29,120 nt of DNA from Coriobacteriales bacterium (GCA_031272005.1 JAISUQ010000117.1:1-29120); one strand, 5' to 3'. Positions 1 to 7,978 are shown, counted from the first letter of the stretch. The notes: generated from the letters alone by a model not told the origin. Translations and numbers: made by a program.

Positions 1-627
1 GTCAAAGCCCCAGTCATAGGAGTGGTTGGTGGCTGAGGCAACCAGGTCGAAACCGGCTCCCACCACCGCCGGCGCTACGGCCTCCGGGGCATTGAAGGAG
101 GGATAACCGCGAGGCGAGACCGCATCCCAGAGATGGGTCTCGTTATTGATATAGGCCAGGTCGGCGGCGCGGACATAAGGTGCGACAGGAGCGTAAATCG
201 GGCTGAAGTCGAAGAGCCCGTCGCCCATCTCGCCGGCCTGGCCGTCGGCATAGCTGCTGAGGGCGTCGTCGATGAGGTTGTCGCCCACGGCCAGAAAGTG
301 CACGCGGTACTCCCAACTGTCCTCCAGGGTCTGAGCCACCAGGGAGTTGGCCTGATGCAGCGGGCTGAATGTGCGAGCCACTTCGGCACCGGCTCCAGTT
401 ATCGCGCCCTGCTCCGCATCCGAGCCGGTTATGTCTTCGCGCTCAACACCGCTTCCGGTTGGTGTGGCCTCATCCGGCAGCACGGTCGTCTCTCCCAGTC
501 CCAGTACCGTGCCCAACAATGGCGGCAGGCAGAAGGCCAGCAGCAGAGCCACGACCGCCAGCACACCGACAACCTGCGGTGCACCCTTGCGCGATGAGGC
601 AATGGATCGGCGAGTTTGCTGCTTCAT
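1..627 (-). CDS. CapA-family (poly-gamma-glutamate synthesis type) protein, 5' part only
   Basis: The reading frame is open from an ATG at 627 to the window edge and gives 209 residues without a stop, so the C-terminal part lies outside. An N-terminal hydrophobic segment (residues about 19-44) after a basic start looks like a signal anchor. A Thr/Gly/Glu-rich spacer follows, then the start of a CapA-type calcineurin-like metallophosphatase fold: 'VGDNLIDD' at 114-121, 'NNETHL' at 161-166 and 'SATNHSYDWGFD' at 198-209, which fit the conserved GD, N-E and NH..D metal-site blocks. The protein is probably extracytoplasmic and acts on or assembles an anionic cell-surface polymer; the substrate cannot be told. 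It is transcribed divergently from purL across about 115 bases. The family call is fairly secure; the exact role is not. Confidence 0.82.
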   Translation of the reverse strand, partial: MKQQTRRSIASSRKGAPQVVGVLAVVALLLAFCLPPLLGTVLGLGETTVLPDEATPTGSGVEREDITGSDAEQGAITGAGAEVARTFSPLHQANSLVAQTLEDSWEYRVHFLAVGDNLIDDALSSYADGQAGEMGDGLFDFSPIYAPVAPYVRAADLAYINNETHLWDAVSPRGYPSFNAPEAVAPAVVGAGFDLVASATNHSYDWGFD

Positions 628-708
628 GGCCGGCGGCTTTCTGCTATAGTGGGGTTCGATGCAAACTGGTGCTGTCGCTTGGGAATGACGCCCGCAAGCA
701 TCAGCAAT

Positions 709-714
709 TATAAG
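709..714 (+). promoter_or_regulatory. Putative -10 box upstream of purL
   Basis: TATAAG lies 28 bases before the purL ATG in a short AT-rich patch within GC-rich DNA. A possible -35 (TGACGC, 18 bases upstream) matches poorly, so only the -10 is suggested. I could not recognise a PurR box or a purine riboswitch in the 115-base capA/purL gap. Confidence 0.3.
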
Positions 715-741
715 CCTAAAATCGGCGGGAGGCAGCAATCC

Positions 742-3117
742 ATGGACACAAATCCAACACAGGCCACAATTCCCCAACCAGTGGCTGAGCATGTGGAGAC
801 CCTCGACCCCGAACTGGCGCCGGAGATTGCCGTGCAGCTGGGTCTGTCGCTGGCCGAGTACGACAACGTCTGCCGCACCCAGGGGCGGGTGCCGTCGCTT
901 ACCGAGCTGTACATCTACTCCCTGATGTGGAGCGAGCACTGCTCCTACAAGCACTCCAAGAAGCAGCTGCGGCTGTTCTCCAGCGAAGGGCCGTATGTGC
1001 TGCAGGGGCCGGGCGAGAATGCCGGCGTGATCAGTGTCGGCGATGGCTGGGCGGTGGCCTTCAAGATGGAGTCGCATAACCATCCATCGGCCATCGAGCC
1101 GTTCCAGGGTGCGGCCACCGGTATCGGCGGCATCATCCGCGACATCTTCACCATGGGTGCCCGGCCGATAGCCTCGCTGGACTCGCTGCGCTTCGGCACG
1201 CTGGATAAGCCGCGCCAGCGCTACCTGTTCGACGGCTCGGTGGCCGGTATCGGCTCCTACGGCAACTGCCTGGGCGTGCCGACCATCGGCGGCGAGGTCT
1301 ACTTCGAGGAGGCCTACGAGGGCAACTGCCTGATCAACGCCATGGCCATCGGTTTGATGCGGGAGGAGAACCTGACCCGCGCCGTAGGCTCGGGACCAGG
1401 CAACCTGGTGGTGCTGATTGGCTCCTCCACCGGCCGGGACGGCATCGGAGGTGCTAGTGTACTAGCTTCTCAGGAGTTCGATGAGGCGGCGGAGAACAAG
1501 CGCCCGGCCGTGCAGGTGGGCGACCCGTTTGAGGAGAAGCTGCTGATCGAGGTCTGCCTGGAGCTGTTGCAGCGTGGCCTGTTTGTGGCTTTAGGCGATC
1601 TGGGTGCAGCCGGTTTGACCTCCAGCGCCTCCGAGATGGCCTCACGCGGCGGTGTTGGCTTGGACATCGATGTGCGTAAGGTGCCGCAGCGCGAGGAGGC
1701 CATGCAGCCCTTCGAGATCATGGTCTCCGAGTCGCAGGAGCGGATGCTGGCGGTGGTGGAGCCGGATGATTACGCTGCGGTGGAGGAGTGCTGCCAGCGT
1801 TGGGGCGTGGCCTGCACGGCCATCGGCAAAGTCACCGACACCGGGCGCTTCGTGGTGCGCGATTCGCAGCTGCCGGCCGAGGCCGACATCGTGGCCGACA
1901 TGCCGGCCGAGATGCTGGCACAGAGCGCCCCGGAGTACGACCCCGAGATGCGCGAGCCGCAATACCTGGCCCAGCTGCAGGGCTACGACCTGGATTTTGT
2001 CTATCAAACGGCTGCCGATGCGGCCCAGCTGGCTGGCGCGCTGGCCGAGCGGGGCTGTGCCTTGGCGCCGGCAACGGATGACGCCCCGTTCAATGCGGCA
2101 TTCTCCGCCCTGATCGCCTCGCCCAACATCTGCTCACGGGCCTGGATCTGGCGGCAGTACGACCATCAGGTGATGAACAATACCGTGATCTTGCCCGGTG
2201 CCGACGCCGCCGTGCTGCGCATCGGCGATACCGGCCGGGGAGAAACCACCAATCGCGGCATCGCCGCCTCCACCGATTGCAACGGTCGCTACTGCTACCT
2301 CGACCCCTACCTGGGCGCTCAGATCGCCCTGGCCGAAGGCGCCCGCAACCTGGCCTGCACAGGCGCCGACCCGGCAGCCATCACCGATTGCCTGAACTTC
2401 GGCAACCCGGAGAAGCCGGAGGTCTTCTGGACCTTCCATCAGGCTGTTCAGGGCCTGGCGGATGCCTGCCGCTTCTTCGCCATCCCGGTCATCAGCGGCA
2501 ATGTCAGCTTCTATAACGAGAGCTTTGGCCATGCCATCTATCCCACGCCGGCCATCGGCATCGTGGGTGTGGTCGACGACATCACCGCCGTGGCCACCAG
2601 CGCCTTCAAGCAGGCCGGCGACACTGTCATCCTGGTGGGGGAGACCCTCGATGAGCTGGGCGGCAGCGAGTACCTGAAGGTCGTCCATGGCCTGGTGGCC
2701 GGGCACCCGCCCACGCTGGATCTGGAGTTGGAGCGCGATGTCCAGTCCACGGTGCGCCAGGCGGTGCGGACTGGTCTGCTGCAAAGTGCGCATGACTGCT
2801 CGGAGGGCGGAGTTGCGGTGGCGCTGGCTGAGAGCTGTGTGCTGGGCGGCATCGGTGCGGCAGTGGCTCTGGACGACGATCTGCCACCGGTGGCCTCGCT
2901 GTTCTCCGAATCGCAGAGCCGCATCCTCGTCAGCGTGGCCGAGGATAAGGTGGAGGAGTTCCTGGCCCTGGCGACCGCCAACCAGGTGCCCTACAGCGTC
3001 CTGGGCGAAGTCGGCGGCGAGCGCCTGACCATCGAGGACAAACTGAATCTGTCGGTTGCTGAAATTGCTAATCTCTATAACAATACTCTGGAGCAGCTGG
3101 TCACCAACCGCGTGTGA
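742..3117 (+). CDS. purL: Phosphoribosylformylglycinamidine synthase subunit PurL (small, glutaminase-free type)
   Basis: This is the ATP-dependent FGAM synthase subunit of de novo purine synthesis, turning FGAR into FGAM with ammonia supplied by PurQ. The 791-residue length fits the short PurL that works in a PurS/PurL/PurQ complex; no glutaminase domain follows, and purS and purQ are not in the window. Visible blocks are 'MWSEHCSYKHS' (62-72, with the family's conserved His), 'MESHNHPS' (109-116) followed by the Gly-rich 'GAATGIGGIIRD', and 'GDLGAAGLTSSASEMA' in the first C-terminal AIRS lobe. A second AIRS repeat with 'ISGNVSFYNES' follows. The ATG at 742 has GGGAGG 8 bases upstream. The frame stays open upstream to about 616, but that part shows no homology-like sequence and overlaps the capA start. 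It heads the operon that also holds purF, purM and purN. Confidence 0.96.
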   Translation: MDTNPTQATIPQPVAEHVETLDPELAPEIAVQLGLSLAEYDNVCRTQGRVPSLTELYIYSLMWSEHCSYKHSKKQLRLFSSEGPYVLQGPGENAGVISVGDGWAVAFKMESHNHPSAIEPFQGAATGIGGIIRDIFTMGARPIASLDSLRFGTLDKPRQRYLFDGSVAGIGSYGNCLGVPTIGGEVYFEEAYEGNCLINAMAIGLMREENLTRAVGSGPGNLVVLIGSSTGRDGIGGASVLASQEFDEAAENKRPAVQVGDPFEEKLLIEVCLELLQRGLFVALGDLGAAGLTSSASEMASRGGVGLDIDVRKVPQREEAMQPFEIMVSESQERMLAVVEPDDYAAVEECCQRWGVACTAIGKVTDTGRFVVRDSQLPAEADIVADMPAEMLAQSAPEYDPEMREPQYLAQLQGYDLDFVYQTAADAAQLAGALAERGCALAPATDDAPFNAAFSALIASPNICSRAWIWRQYDHQVMNNTVILPGADAAVLRIGDTGRGETTNRGIAASTDCNGRYCYLDPYLGAQIALAEGARNLACTGADPAAITDCLNFGNPEKPEVFWTFHQAVQGLADACRFFAIPVISGNVSFYNESFGHAIYPTPAIGIVGVVDDITAVATSAFKQAGDTVILVGETLDELGGSEYLKVVHGLVAGHPPTLDLELERDVQSTVRQAVRTGLLQSAHDCSEGGVAVALAESCVLGGIGAAVALDDDLPPVASLFSESQSRILVSVAEDKVEEFLALATANQVPYSVLGEVGGERLTIEDKLNLSVAEIANLYNNTLEQLVTNRV

Positions 3118-3159
3118 TGGTTTTAGCCTGTTTTAATAGTGCGGGGCATGTGGATGTGT

Positions 3160-3165
3160 TAGAAT
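3160..3165 (+). promoter_or_regulatory. Possible -10 box between purL and the small membrane-peptide gene
   Basis: TAGAAT (five of six consensus bases) occurs in an AT-richer patch 43 bases before the 63-residue ORF. No convincing -35 is present, so an internal promoter for the peptide/sortase pair is only a suggestion. Confidence 0.22.
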
Positions 3166-3207
3166 TACCGCCGGATGTTTACCGTTCTCTGTGGCGTTAG
3201 GAGTGAC

Positions 3208-3399
3208 ATGAGTCTGCTTACATGGTTAGCTTACGATGGCGAAGGCGCGCTGGATTTTATCCCTGATTCGTTGCAGCTGCCGATCATCATCATCGGCATC
3301 GTCGCCATTCTGGTTATCATCGTTGCCTTTATCCTCAAGGGTTTCCTGGCTGAGATGAAGAAGCCGGCCAAGAAGAGTTCCAAGAAAAAGAAGAAGTAG
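3208..3399 (+). CDS. Small single-pass membrane protein with lysine-rich tail
   Basis: This encodes a 63-residue hypothetical protein. After a short acidic N-terminal part, residues about 26-48 form one hydrophobic helix ('LPIIIIGIVAILVIIVAFIL'). The cytoplasmic-looking tail is almost all Lys ('KKPAKKSSKKKKK'), so by the positive-inside rule the C-terminus should be inside. The start at 3208 is preferred over the upstream in-frame ATG at 3175 because AGGAG lies 4 bases before it. It sits 90 bases after purL and 122 bases before the sortase gene. No sortase signal (LPXTG or NPQTN type) is present, so it is not an obvious sortase substrate. Function unknown. Confidence 0.6.
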   Translation: MSLLTWLAYDGEGALDFIPDSLQLPIIIIGIVAILVIIVAFILKGFLAEMKKPAKKSSKKKKK

Positions 3400-3425
3400 T
3401 AGCAGCCGCCTCGCCAGGTGGCTTT

Positions 3426-3461
3426 GGCGCTCCCGCGTGCCAGAGGCATGGTGGGGGCGCC
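3426..3461 (+). terminator. Strong GC-rich hairpin between small ORF and sortase gene
   Basis: GGCGCTCCC at 3426-3434 pairs with GGGGGCGCC at 3453-3461, and GTGCC (3437-3441) pairs with GGCAT (3445-3449) around a 3-base AGA loop; G-T pairs occur at two positions. The sequence GCTGTTTTCC follows. This resembles an intrinsic terminator with a short T run, and could partly uncouple srtB-purFMN from purL. A weaker hairpin (AGCCGCC/GGTGGCT) lies just upstream at 3404-3423. Confidence 0.45.
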
Positions 3462-3521
3462 GCTGTTTTCCGCCGGACCGCCAGTTTTCAAGGTCGGCAG
3501 AGAGGGTCTTGTCTCCAGGTT

Positions 3522-4331
3522 ATGGCAACCGTCAACGGCAGATACAAAGCAGGCCACACCAAACCGGATAAGGCCGCCCTGCGCTCCAGAGCCTTTCTGA
3601 TTCTGGGTATTGCGCTGATTGCTGCGGCGCTGGTGCTGGCGGGGCTGGTGGTCTACAAGTATCTCAATGCCCGCCTGCACAACTCCGAGTTGGCAATCAC
3701 CGCTGACGGGCTGGAAATCACCGCTGGTTCCTCGGTGCCAGCTGATATCAGCCTGGATACCCTGGACATCAACTGGGCTGCCCTGCAGGCCATCAACCCC
3801 GACATCATCGCCTGGGTTCTGATTCCCGGCACCAACGTCAACTATCCGGTGGTTCAGGGTACCGACAACGAATACTATCTGACCCATTTGGCCGACGGCA
3901 CCTACAGCCCAGCCGGGGCGATTTTCTCCGACTATGAGAACAGCCGGGCGCTGGACGGGCGCAGCAACTTTATCTACGGCCACAATATGCTGGACGGCAC
4001 GATGTTCTCCGATTTAACGAACTTCAACGACCGGGCCTACTTCGATGAGCATCGGCGCATCATCCTCTGCACCCCGACCCGCCAGCTGGAGTTGGAAAGC
4101 ATCGCCATTCTGGAATGCAGCGCCTATGCGGAGGTCCGGCAGCTGCAATTCGTCGACGACACGGATTTTACCGCGTACCTGACCGACCTGTTGGGGTATG
4201 CTGTAAACATGGACGAAACTGCGGCAGAGGGAGTGTACAGGGTGTACTGCTTTTCCACCTGCACCGATTATGGCAACGTCAACCGCTCCATCCTGATAGC
4301 CAGAATCAGCGAGACCAGAGAAGTCATATGA
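3522..4331 (+). CDS. srtB: Class B sortase (SrtB-like transpeptidase)
   Basis: This encodes a 269-residue membrane-anchored cysteine transpeptidase that would attach sorted surface proteins to the cell wall or join pilin-like subunits. It has a basic N-terminus, one transmembrane helix (about 24-46) and an extracellular catalytic domain. Class B features include 'NPDIIAWVLIPGTNVNYPV' (92-110) and 'VQGTDNEYYL' (111-120). Catalytic residues are His154 ('IYGHNM'), Cys247 in 'FSTCTDYG' (the TLSTC-like block) and Arg255 ('NVNRSIL'). The ribosome site is weak (AGG close to the ATG). The stop overlaps the purF start (ATGA, 4328-4331), so the two are translationally coupled. No sortase substrate gene is visible in the window. 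The family call is firm; that it is SrtB in the iron-uptake sense is not implied. Confidence 0.9.
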   Translation: MATVNGRYKAGHTKPDKAALRSRAFLILGIALIAAALVLAGLVVYKYLNARLHNSELAITADGLEITAGSSVPADISLDTLDINWAALQAINPDIIAWVLIPGTNVNYPVVQGTDNEYYLTHLADGTYSPAGAIFSDYENSRALDGRSNFIYGHNMLDGTMFSDLTNFNDRAYFDEHRRIILCTPTRQLELESIAILECSAYAEVRQLQFVDDTDFTAYLTDLLGYAVNMDETAAEGVYRVYCFSTCTDYGNVNRSILIARISETREVI

Positions 4332-5923
4332 GCAACCTTGAGTGTCCCGACAATTCCAGCCGCTCCAGCCGGTACAGCCGGTCCGCCAACCCCGGCAGTC
4401 CTGCTAACCCCGCTAACCCCGCTAACTCCGCCAACTCCGCCAACTCAGGCAGGCCAGAGAGCCCCGACCATCCCGAAGAAGCCTGCGCGGTCTTTGGCAT
4501 CTATGCCCCGGGAGAGGACGCCGCCCGCATGGCCTACTTCGGCCTGCATGCCCTGCAGCACCGCGGCCAGGAATCAGCCGGCATCGCCGCTGCCGACGGC
4601 AACTACATCACCGCCACCAAGGAGCGCGGCCTGGTCACCCAGGTCTTCAACGAGTCCACCCTGGCCACATTGGACGGCCATATCGCCATCGGCCATACCC
4701 GCTACTCCACCTCCGGCGGGTCGTCGTCCTGGGATGCCGCCCAACCGCACCTCTCCGCCATCGGTGAGACTATCATCGCTTTAGCCCACAATGGCACCCT
4801 GGTCAACACCAACCGCCTGCGGGCCCAGCTGCTGGATCTGGGCGTCACCTTTCGCAGCTCCACCGACAGCGAGGTGGCGGCCAAGCTGATCGGCTATTAT
4901 ACCGAGCAGACCCATCACATCCGCGAGGGCATCCAACACACCATGGAGCTGATTGAGGGCGCCTATGCCATGGTGCTGATCAACTCGGAGTCGCTGTATG
5001 CCTTCCGCGACCCCAATGGCATCCGGCCGCTGTGCCTCGGCGAGTTGCCCGATGGTCGCGGCTGGGTGGTGGCGTCGGAGAGTTGCGGGCTGGACATCGT
5101 CGGTGCCGAATACCTTCGCGACATCGAACCGGGCGAGGTGGTGCGCATCAGCGCTGATGGGCTCGTAAGCGAGCAGGCAATCCCCAAACGTCGGCGGGCG
5201 CTGTGCATTTTTGAGTACGTCTATTTTGCCCGACCCGACTCCGTGCTCGACGGCCTGAGCGTCTACGCTGCCCGGGCGGCCATGGGGCGCAAGCTTTTCC
5301 AGGAGGCGCCGGTGGATGCCGACGTCATCATGGGCGTGCCCGACAGCGGCACTCCAGCCGGCATCGGCTATGCCCGGGCCAGCGGCATCCCCTTCACCGA
5401 ATGCGTGGTCAAGAACCGCTACGTCGGCCGGACCTTCATCCAGCCCACGCAGACCCTGCGCCAGCGCGGTATCCGCCTCAAGCTCAACCCCTTGCCCGAG
5501 GTGATTGCCGGCCAGCGCCTGGTGGTCATCGACGACAGCATCGTCCGCGGCAATACCTCGCGCCAGCTGGTGCAGATGCTGCGCGACGCCGGGGCTGCCG
5601 AGGTCCATCTGCGCATCACCTCGCCGCCGGTGGCCTGGCCCTGCTTCTACGGCATCGACACCGATACCCAGGACCAACTGATTGCTGCCACCAAGAGCAT
5701 CGAGGAGATTGCCGCCTTCGTGGGCGCCGACTCTTTGGCCTATCTGTCGCTGGAAGGGCTGCGCGAGTGCTGCCAGGCCGACCATGATGGCTTCTGCGAG
5801 GCCTGTTTTTCGGGAGAATACCCGGTGCGCCTGGCTGAGCAGCTGAACAGCCGCTCCTTCTGCGGCCAGCTGGAGCCAACCTTCTGGCCGGATGAGAAGG
5901 CCGGCATGGAGCCGCTGTTCTAG
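4328..5923 (+). CDS. purF: Amidophosphoribosyltransferase PurF
   Basis: This catalyses the first step of purine synthesis, PRPP plus glutamine to phosphoribosylamine. The 531 residues split into an N-terminal Ntn glutaminase and a C-terminal phosphoribosyltransferase. The nucleophile Cys53 starts 'CAVFGIYAPGED', so a 52-residue propeptide must be cleaved; it contains an unusual NPA/NSA repeat run (residues 24-40). The PRPP loop is 'VVIDDSIVRGNTS' (about 399-411). Four cysteines match the Fe4S4 ligands of the Bacillus-type enzyme: 'ALCIFEY', 'WPCFYG' and 'FCEACFSGEYP'. This implies an oxygen-sensitive, cluster-containing PurF. The start overlaps the sortase stop by four bases and no later ATG or GTG fits before Cys53, which supports the long propeptide. 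Confidence 0.95.
   Translation: MSNLECPDNSSRSSRYSRSANPGSPANPANPANSANSANSGRPESPDHPEEACAVFGIYAPGEDAARMAYFGLHALQHRGQESAGIAAADGNYITATKERGLVTQVFNESTLATLDGHIAIGHTRYSTSGGSSSWDAAQPHLSAIGETIIALAHNGTLVNTNRLRAQLLDLGVTFRSSTDSEVAAKLIGYYTEQTHHIREGIQHTMELIEGAYAMVLINSESLYAFRDPNGIRPLCLGELPDGRGWVVASESCGLDIVGAEYLRDIEPGEVVRISADGLVSEQAIPKRRRALCIFEYVYFARPDSVLDGLSVYAARAAMGRKLFQEAPVDADVIMGVPDSGTPAGIGYARASGIPFTECVVKNRYVGRTFIQPTQTLRQRGIRLKLNPLPEVIAGQRLVVIDDSIVRGNTSRQLVQMLRDAGAAEVHLRITSPPVAWPCFYGIDTDTQDQLIAATKSIEEIAAFVGADSLAYLSLEGLRECCQADHDGFCEACFSGEYPVRLAEQLNSRSFCGQLEPTFWPDEKAGMEPLF
4399..4448 (+). repeat. Tandem 9-base repeat encoding the PurF propeptide NPA/NSA run
   Basis: Units of the form CCCGCTAAC or TCCGCCAAC recur in tandem and encode Asn-Pro-Ala and Asn-Ser-Ala. 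Because the unit is a multiple of three, slippage would change propeptide length without shifting frame. Confidence 0.7.
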
Positions 5924-5976
5924 CAGCCTGGGTAGCGCTGACGCCGGCAGCTGAGCACAGGCGAGAAGGAGAGGAA

Positions 5977-7149
5977 ATGACGATGCAGAACCCAGACACC
6001 GCCCCCGCTGCTGCGGCCCCCGACACGGCTCCCGACGCGGCCCCTGCCACCGTCCCCGACGCCGCCCCAAGCGCCCCCGCTGCCCCCGCCATCACCTATG
6101 CCGATGCCGGCGTGGACATCGACGAGGGCGCCCGCGCCGTCGAAGCCATCCGCAGTGCCGTGCGCTCCACCTACACCTCAGAAGTCATTGGCGACATCGG
6201 CGGCTTCGGCGGGCTGTTCTCCGCCGCAGCCTGCAAGGACATGCTCGATCCGGTGCTGGTCAGTGGCACCGACGGTGTGGGCACCAAGCTGGAGCTGGCT
6301 CGCCGCCTGGGCGAACACTGCACCATCGGCATCGACCTGGTGGCGATGTGCGTCAACGACATCGTGGTCAGCGGCGCCCGACCGTTGTTCTTTCTGGATT
6401 ATCTGGCCATCGGCAAACTGGAGGCCGACTTCGCTGCCGAAGTGGTAGCCGGCATCGCCGAGGGTTGTCGACAGGCTGGCTGCGCTCTGATTGGCGGCGA
6501 GATGGCCGAGCATCCCGGAGTGATGCAGGCCGGCGAGTATGACCTCTCTGGATTTGCCGTGGGCCTGGTGGACCGCCCGAAGATGATCGGGCCGCAGCTG
6601 GTGCAGGCCGGAGACGTGATCTTAGGCCTGGCATCCAGCGGCCTGCACTCCAACGGCTATTCCCTGGTCCGTCGGGCACTGACCGACCAGCTCAGCGACG
6701 AGCAGCTGCAAACCGAGACCCTGGAATCCGGCGAGCGTCTGGCCAGCGCGCTGCTGGCCCCGACCCGCATCTATGTGCGCCAGCTGCTGGACGCCCTGGC
6801 AGCCGGGCTGCCAATCCACGCTGCCGCCCATATCACCGGCGGCGGCATCAGCGAGAACCTCAACCGCGCCCTGCCCTGCGGCCTGGACGCCAGCGTCACC
6901 CTGGCGACCTGGCAGGTGCCGGATGTCATCGCCCGGGTCATCGAGGCTGCCGGCCTTGGCCTCAATGAGGCCTTGAAGACCTTCAACATGGGCATCGGCC
7001 TGGCCCTGATTTGCGCTCCTGAGCAGCTGGGGGCGATTACCAGTCACTTCATGCAGGGCGGCCAGCGCGTCTTTCGCATCGGCGAGGTGGTGCGGGCGGC
7101 CGACCCCGCAGCGCCCGGTCAGGTGCTCTATAAGAACAAGGGCGAATAA
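5977..7149 (+). CDS. purM: Phosphoribosylformylglycinamidine cyclo-ligase PurM (AIR synthetase)
   Basis: This ATP-dependent enzyme closes FGAM to 5-aminoimidazole ribonucleotide. The product has 390 residues, against a usual length near 340-350, because of an N-terminal Ala/Pro/Asp-rich extension (residues about 6-38, repeats such as 'APDTAPDAAP'). The family normally begins close to 'ITYADAGVDIDEGARAVEAI', which is here at about 39-58. Catalytic-core blocks are 'GDIGGFGGLF', 'SGTDGVGTK', 'CVNDIVVSGARPLFFLDY', 'GGEMAEHPG', 'GLHSNGYSLVR' and 'HITGGGISENL'. The ATG at 5977 has AAGGAG 5 bases upstream, so the extension is very likely translated. It lies 53 bases after purF and 28 bases before purN. 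Confidence 0.95.
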   Translation: MTMQNPDTAPAAAAPDTAPDAAPATVPDAAPSAPAAPAITYADAGVDIDEGARAVEAIRSAVRSTYTSEVIGDIGGFGGLFSAAACKDMLDPVLVSGTDGVGTKLELARRLGEHCTIGIDLVAMCVNDIVVSGARPLFFLDYLAIGKLEADFAAEVVAGIAEGCRQAGCALIGGEMAEHPGVMQAGEYDLSGFAVGLVDRPKMIGPQLVQAGDVILGLASSGLHSNGYSLVRRALTDQLSDEQLQTETLESGERLASALLAPTRIYVRQLLDALAAGLPIHAAAHITGGGISENLNRALPCGLDASVTLATWQVPDVIARVIEAAGLGLNEALKTFNMGIGLALICAPEQLGAITSHFMQGGQRVFRIGEVVRAADPAAPGQVLYKNKGE

Positions 7150-7177
7150 CCCGGATAACCAACAAAGGAGAACAGCC

Positions 7178-7801
7178 ATGCTCAAACTCGGTGTGTTGAT
7201 CAGTGGCAGCGGTACCAACCTCCAGGCCATCATCGACGCCTGCGCCAACGGGACGCTGGACGCCGAGGTGGTCCTGGTCATCTCCAGCAAACCGGACGCC
7301 TATGGCCTGCAGCGCGCTCAGCAGGCCAACATCCCGACCATCGGGCTGACCCGTGAGGTCTACAACAGCCAGCTGGCTGCCGACCAGCTGATTGCCGAAC
7401 GCTTTGCCCAGGCCGGGGCGGAGTACATCGTCATGGCCGGCTACATGCGGATGGTCGGCGCGCCGATACTGGAGGCCTTCCCGGATAAGGTGATCAACAT
7501 CCATCCCGCCCTGCTGCCGGCCTTTGTCGGCGCCCACGGCATCCAGGATGCCTGGGATTATGGCGTCAAGGTCACCGGCGTCACCGTGCATTTTGCCAAT
7601 GCCGCCTACGACGAGGGTCCGATCATCGCCCAGCGGGCTGTGGAGATATACGAGCATGATAGCATAGAATCGCTGGAGCAGCGCATCCACGCCGTGGAGC
7701 ACGAGCTCTACCCACAGGTGCTGCAACTGCTGGCCACCGGCCGTATCAGCATCGACGAACACCGCCACGTGCGCATCAGCAACCCAAACAGCGCCGCATA
7801 A
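7178..7801 (+). CDS. purN: Phosphoribosylglycinamide formyltransferase PurN
   Basis: This transfers the formyl group of 10-formyl-tetrahydrofolate to GAR, giving FGAR, the precursor of the PurL substrate. The 207 residues are standard for the family. The phosphate loop 'ISGSGTNLQAII' is at 8-19. The catalytic triad is visible as Asn107 and His109 ('NIHPALLP') and Asp145 ('AAYDEGPII'), in register with the E. coli enzyme (N106, H108, D144). AAAGGAG lies 7 bases before the ATG. It is the last gene of the purine operon; a short CGGGTT/AACCCG hairpin lies about 28 bases past the stop. Confidence 0.96.
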   Translation: MLKLGVLISGSGTNLQAIIDACANGTLDAEVVLVISSKPDAYGLQRAQQANIPTIGLTREVYNSQLAADQLIAERFAQAGAEYIVMAGYMRMVGAPILEAFPDKVINIHPALLPAFVGAHGIQDAWDYGVKVTGVTVHFANAAYDEGPIIAQRAVEIYEHDSIESLEQRIHAVEHELYPQVLQLLATGRISIDEHRHVRISNPNSAA

Positions 7802-7828
7802 TCCCCGTCAGGGCCCTTTGCGCAGGGT

Positions 7829-7843
7829 CGGGTTGCAAACCCG
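7829..7843 (+). terminator. Short hairpin downstream of purN
   Basis: CGGGTT and AACCCG form a perfect 6-base stem with a GCA loop, 28 bases after the purN stop. A C run, not a T run, follows, so it is only a weak terminator candidate. Confidence 0.25.
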
Positions 7844-7863
7844 CCCCCCATAGTGCGCAATTG

Positions 7864-7965
7864 TTGGGAAACGCTGATTTTTCCAACTACAGTGAATCCG
7901 TAGGGGCGCGATTCATCGCGCCCTTTCGGGGATTGCCATATTTGGAATAATCAGGGCTTCCCTGG
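7864..7965. repeat. MITE-like palindromic repeat, copy 1
   Basis: This short element has related inverted ends: the left end reads GGGAAACGCTGATTTTTCCA and the right end, read on the other strand, GGGAAGCCCTGATTATTCCA. The centre is a perfect hairpin, GGGCGCGAT/ATCGCGCCC with a 2-base loop (7903-7922), flanked by a second short stem (AATCC/GGATT). It carries no coding capacity and lies between the convergent purN and histidine kinase genes, ending 13 bases from the kinase stop. The central hairpin could also end transcription from both sides. A related, larger copy lies at 13110-13330. No clear target-site duplication is seen here. Confidence 0.7.
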
Positions 7966-7978
7966 CTTCGCTCAGCGT

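Noticed and set aside
616..741. N-terminal extension of PurL from the upstream open frame
   Set aside because: The frame overlaps the capA start and promoter region, and the ATG at 742 has a good GGGAGG ribosome site and gives a family-like length.
4781..6070. Long minus-strand open frame of 429 codons across purF and the start of purM
   Set aside because: It lies antisense to two clearly conserved enzymes with intact catalytic motifs, and its translation shows no recognisable family; it is a high-GC shadow frame.
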